A stretch of DNA of 64,000 nucleotides from Toxotes chatareus. Its lineage: Eukaryota; Chordata; Actinopteri; Toxotidae. Below the pieces are notes generated by a model. That model had not been told where the DNA came from. It saw nothing but the letters and a program-made list of their open reading frames with translations, and searched no databases. The stretch lies in contig CM028884.1 in NCBI GenBank assembly GCA_016801885.1, positions 26,683,577-26,747,576 on the forward strand, written 5' to 3'. Each line of letters starts with the position of its first letter. The first letter of the stretch is position 1. Of this stretch, positions 59,701-64,000 are shown in pieces. The position numbers were made by a program, and so were the translations under genes.

Positions 59701-61700
59701 AGATTATGATGACGACCTTAAGCTACTGTAGCATTAGATTAGCTAAGCTAAAGCCAACCCTCTAACATACCAATAGGATTCAAATTCAATTAACACTACA
59801 CAAAGCTAACATAACAATAGCCTGAGATGAACTACCACAACTTCAACGCTGTTTAAAAAAACCCATAAGCTTAACGTTAAATTTGTCCAAGGTAATCTAT
59901 AAGAACTAATGTAATATTAGTTGGACTAAGCTATTGCCAATGCAACATCACCTGACACAAAGCTAACGTAAAATTATCCTGGCCCCGAGGTAAGCTACTG
60001 GTGATAAAATATCAGGCAGCAAGATACAGGGAAGCCCGAGGAAAACTTCACAATACAAACAAACATGTTGTTAACCTGTTTCCACATAGCCAGCAGGCTG
60101 CCATCTTTGTTAGAAAACAGATCAAAAACTTTTTTATCATTGAGTGGACAGAATATTTTTTTCATCCTGATGGTTGAGTTTGGAGATTCTGAAAATACCG
60201 TCAGAACAATGGCAATCTTTTACTATTTAGTTCAGTGAAACTAATAATCAGTGTCGCCAACTTAGCTCTGTCACTAGATTTAGAAACTTCTCAGACACCT
60301 TTAGTGACTCTTTTTGTTTGTTTTTTCAAAGAAGCACCTAAAGACAGAACCGGCAACAATTTGTTAAATGTCAATATCTAAAACAATGAAAACTGACTGT
60401 TGAATTTCACTAGAATAAAAAAAAAGATCTGTTATGCAGAGTTCAGTTCCCTCATTCATGCCAATGAGTTACAGGAATCACTTTCTCAAACAGCGGAAAT
60501 TTAAAAACAGAACTTTGTGCTAAAAAGTACGAGAGAAATTGGAGACTTTATCGTGTTCTGCTGAACCATCGCCGTCATTTCCCAGCTGACTGTTATCAAA
60601 TCGTCTGCCCTCAATCCAGATTTTCTCTGCTTTTCGAGTCTAGCTGAAGCTCTTAATCCCATTTCTGTCTGTTACAGCAAATGTTTCAAGTTTCATAAGG
60701 ACCCTTGGTATCCCACCAGGGACTGATGCCAAATCAGTTTATAGTGTCAGGTACCAGGAAAGGATATTTTTATTAGGCTGTTAAAATCTATGTGAAGTAG
60801 AGGGTTAGCATCTTCTGCTGTTGTGTTGGATGTGAGTCATATAGTTTTTACCACCTTAATTCTAACAGCTGTAAAAATTGTTCTTTTAATTGTTTTCTTG
60901 ATAAATCCATTTATCATTTAGATGTTTGTACTTGATAATTCGCTGGTTTGGCTGATTTTGTTCCGGTCATTTTAACAGATTAACCAGCAGCATTAACTCA
61001 GTTCAGCTCAGATGTTTTGTTAAAGTCTGTCTCTGTTAACTGCTGCTGTTGTTTTTCTTTCAAGTGAAAACAAACAAACAGTAAATCTTGGGTCCCGTCA
61101 CCTGTCATCGACGTCATCATCAAAGCTCAAACGAGGAAACCATGAAACCTCAATCTGATGTGAACGGACACGTTGGGACGCGCAGGACAGGGCGACAGAC
61201 TGCTGGACCTGGATGTGGATTCCAGATGGATCAGGCTCAGAGGGACTCCCCAAACACAAACACATCAAACACCCCTGCCCCTCCTGTTTTATGACTCCTG
61301 TCCATGACTTTTGTCTTGTAATCAGACGACACTTTGTTGGAACCAGTTTGCTTCTTAAAGCAAAGCCTGACTTTAAGTCCAAGCAGCTCCAGAAAATTAG
61401 GAAGGGACATGAACATTTTTTGAAAATATTTTTCTGTTTAATACATTCAACTGTTTTATTATATTTCTTTGTAAAAAAATCATGTCATTCATTTAAAAAC
61501 AGCTTCATGTCCCATGTTTCTTTACATGGAGGTCTAAAGCTGTTTTCTAAATGTGTTCTCTTTTTTTACACTACCAGAATAATTTGTTGAATTATTGTAT
61601 TTAGTCATTTATATATTACTATATTATTCATGGCATAAGAATTGGAAGAATTTGACTTAAAGACACCTTGTCTAAAACTTGGTGGTGGCCTTTAAAAACA
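56749..61700. other. Gene-free stretch upstream of myoD
   Basis: About 5 kb of AT-rich sequence with only short motif-free frames. A few CCTAA-like units occur at 58018-58040. It may contain myoD regulatory elements, which cannot be seen without conservation data. Confidence 0.5.
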
Positions 61701-61702
61701 TA

Positions 61703-61732
61703 CACTGCTCACAAAAATTAAAGGAACACTTT
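61703..61732 (+). repeat. Left terminal inverted repeat of Tc1 element
   Basis: 30 bp starting CACTGCTCACAAAAATT, identical to the reverse complement of 63257-63286, next to the TA target site. Confidence 0.95.
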
Positions 61733-61999
61733 TTTTATTGGGCCTGGCATGAAATCAGTTAAACCTGTCTGATAATTTTCTGGTTGGTTAAGCAGCTGAG
61801 GGCATCGTTAATCACTTTCAGCTGTATTGGTGTTCATGGAATTAACAACAGGTGCACCACAGTGGCAACAATCAGAAAACCCTCAAAACAGGACTGGTTT
61901 TACATGTGGAGGTCATTTCAAGTTTCTCCCTCTTGATCTTTTTTGGCTGATTTTTCACTCGTGCTGGTTTTGGCTTGAGTAATTATCTCTACTGGCAGT

Positions 62000-63026
62000 A
62001 TGAGGCGATTCCTTAACCCTACAGAAGTTGCACAGGTTGTCCAACTTCTCCAGGATGGCACATCCACACGTGCTGCAGCAAGAAGGTTTAATGTGTCTCC
62101 CAGCACAATCTCCAGAACATGGAGGAGATTTCAGGAGACTGGTGGTTATTCTCGGAGAGCTGGACAGGGCCGTAGAAGGTCCTCAAGCCATCAGCAAGAC
62201 CGATACCTGCTCCTTTGTGCAAGGCGGAACAGGCTGAGCACTGCTCGTGCCCTACAGAATGACCTCCAGAGGGCCACTGGTGTGAATGTCTCTACCCAAA
62301 CAATCAGGAACAGACTTCATGAAGGTGGCCTGAGGGCCCGACGTCCTGTAGTGGGCCCTGTGCTCACTGCCCAGCACCGTGGAGCTCGACTGGCATTTGC
62401 TGAAGAACACCAGAATATGCAAGTCCGCCACTGGCGCCCTGTACTTTTCACAGACGAGAGCAGGTTCACCCTGAGCACCTGTGATAGACGTGAAAGAGTC
62501 TGGAGAAGACAAGGAGAACGTTATGCTGCCTGCAACGCTGCTTCAACATGACAGGTTTGGTGGTGGGTCAGTGATAGTCTGGGGGGGCATATCCATGGAG
62601 GGACGCACAGACCTCTACTGCCTAGGAAATGGTTCTCTGACTGCCATAAGGTATCGAGATGAAATCCTTCAACCCATTGTCAGACCCTACGCTGGTGCAG
62701 TAGGTCCTGGTTTCCTCCTAATGCACGACAATGCACGGCCTCATGTGGCAAGAGTATGCAGGCAGTACCTGGAGGATGAAGGAATTGAAACAATTGAATG
62801 GCCTTCACGATCCCCTGACTTAAACCCAATAGAACATGTGTGGGACATTATGTTTCGGTCCATTAGGCGCCGCCAAGTTGCTCCTCAGACTGTAGAACAG
62901 CTCAGGGATGCCCTCACACAGATCTGGGAGGAAATGCCACAAGACACCATCCGTCGTCTCATTAGGAGCATGCCGCGACGTTGTCAAGCATGCATACAAG
63001 CTCGTGGGGGCCACACAAGATACTGA
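62000..63026 (+). pseudogene. Tc1-type transposase with one frameshift
   Basis: The first part (62000-62551) starts MRRFLNPTEVAQVVQLL, with helix-turn-helix segments (TRAAARRFNVSPSTISRTW) and a basic GRRR linker, and contains the first catalytic Asp in VLFTDESRF. The second part continues in another frame to 63026 with GGGSVIVWGGIS, the second Asp in LMHDNARPH and the Glu in SPDLNPIEHVWD. The spacing between second Asp and Glu is 34 residues, the DD34E signature of Tc1 elements. The frame changes at about 62525-62545, inside the ERYAACN segment, so the protein cannot be made from this copy without recoding. All three catalytic residues are still present. Confidence 0.9.
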
Positions 63027-63256
63027 AAAGCATTTTGAGTTGCAGAAATTAAGTTTTTGAAAAAATGGACTAGCCTGCCACATCTTCATTTCACTCTGAT
63101 TTTAGGGTGTCTACACAATTGAGCCCTCTGTAGGCTGAAAACTTTTATTTCCATTAAAAGACTTTGCATCCTTTTGTTCCTAAGACATTGCCCTGTCGAT
63201 ATTTGTATAGATATCCAACTTCATATTGAGATCTGATGTATCTAATGTGTTTCTTT

Positions 63257-63286
63257 AAAGTGTTCCTTTAATTTTTGTGAGCAGTG
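63257..63286 (-). repeat. Right terminal inverted repeat of Tc1 element
   Basis: Perfect 30-bp inverted copy of 61703-61732, followed by TA at 63287-63288. Confidence 0.95.
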
Positions 63287-63288
63287 TA

Positions 63289-64000
63289 TTATGTAAAGCA
63301 TTAAGTTAGAAAAGGCACAAACAACACAAAGGACACAACCTCTGTGTCCTCAATGTGGTAGTGACCAGTCATTTTATAATAATAATTAAATTTTATTTTT
63401 GTGTGCAGGGTTTGAAGCTTTCTTCCGAAGCTTTCACACGCCTCCCTGTGTCAGTCTTTGGGTGAATAACCAGGTGCAACACCAGTAATGTCTTCAATGA
63501 AAGACTAGTGGCCAAAAATGAAGAAACCCGATCTTTTCTATTTTTGATAGTTTGATAAGAATCAAATTTGCACTGGTACATTCTGCCTCCAGGAAACAGC
63601 TGCATGCCCGCGCTCTAAGTGACACACTGACAAAAGCTCATACCTTCTCCTGACTACTCACCTTTTATACGTAACCGAACCGACAGAGACCACGTTTTTT
63701 TGGGAAGCATTCACAGACAGAATATTTACAGACAGCTGCTGTGTGTCGTACTGATGTGACGCAGGAGCTGGAGCTGGAGTTTGACAGGTGTACAGCTTCT
63801 GTCTGATCAGGCTGAGTGACGCTGCCACTGTCCAACTGTGAATTACTACTTCCTGTTGCGTGGTGAGGTGGTTGACCTCTGGACACACTGTGATGGTCAT
63901 GACTAACTGCTCTAATGGATGTAAACAGCCTGCTGGGATGCACACACACACAGATTGGTTAACCATGCTGTGCCTCACCCCCTCACCTCCTGTGGTTTGA
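63289..64000. other. No gene recognised
   Basis: Flank of the Tc1 element to the window end. Minus-strand frames of about 100 codons at 63658-63978 have no family motif. Confidence 0.45.

Larger units (their letters stand above)
61703..63286 (+). mobile_element. Tc1/mariner-type DNA transposon, nearly intact
   Basis: A 1584-bp element bounded by TA at 61701-61702 and 63287-63288. The first and last 30 bp are perfect inverted repeats beginning CACTGCTCACAAAAATT. Inside is a transposase in two overlapping frames (62000-63026). Length, short inverted repeats and TA target site all fit the Tc1 superfamily. It lies in the gene-poor stretch beyond myoD. Confidence 0.95.

Overview
The window is vertebrate nuclear DNA from a teleost, most likely a percomorph. 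The evidence is GT-AG introns, the microexons typical of a skeletal troponin T gene, a myoD gene whose N-terminus reads like the teleost myoD2 paralogue, an L2-type LINE and a Tc1-type transposon. The gene order lsp1 - prr33 - tnnt3 matches the neighbourhood of LSP1, PRR33 and TNNT3 on human 11p15.5. All assignments come from reading the sequence and from remembered family features; no database search was run.

Layout: (1) 1-19.6 kb, + strand: lsp1, an actin-binding cytoskeletal protein. Its first exon lies before the window. Thirteen exons are visible and keep one frame from 1869 to a stop at 19270. (2) 12.7-18.7 kb, - strand: one uninterrupted coding exon of 1982 codons, a low-complexity Ser/Thr/Pro-rich protein assigned to prr33. 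It sits inside the last intron of lsp1, antisense to it. A 41-bp non-coding exon of the same gene is predicted at 21114-21154. (3) 24.2-53.9 kb, + strand: tnnt3, fast skeletal troponin T, with one leader exon and 15 coding exons giving a 292-residue protein. (4) The intron before the penultimate tnnt3 exon carries about 14 kb of tandem repeat with a unit of about 75 bp. This is the most striking feature of the window. Another tnnt3 intron holds a broken L2-type LINE. (5) 54.1-56.7 kb, - strand: a three-exon myoD gene (258 aa, probably myod2), tail-to-tail with tnnt3. (6) 56.7-64 kb: no gene seen except a nearly intact Tc1/mariner element at 61703-63286, with perfect 30-bp inverted repeats, a TA duplication and one frameshift in the transposase.

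Three of the four genes are muscle- or cytoskeleton-related: tnnt3 is a thin-filament regulator, myoD is a myogenic transcription factor, and lsp1 binds actin. The prr33 function is not known. Close packing of tnnt3 and myoD, with poly(A) signals about 250 bp apart, makes shared regulation possible but not shown. Beyond the known gene families I did not find a convincing new coding system. The main candidate for something undescribed is the very large, AT-tract-rich, internally ordered satellite inside tnnt3.
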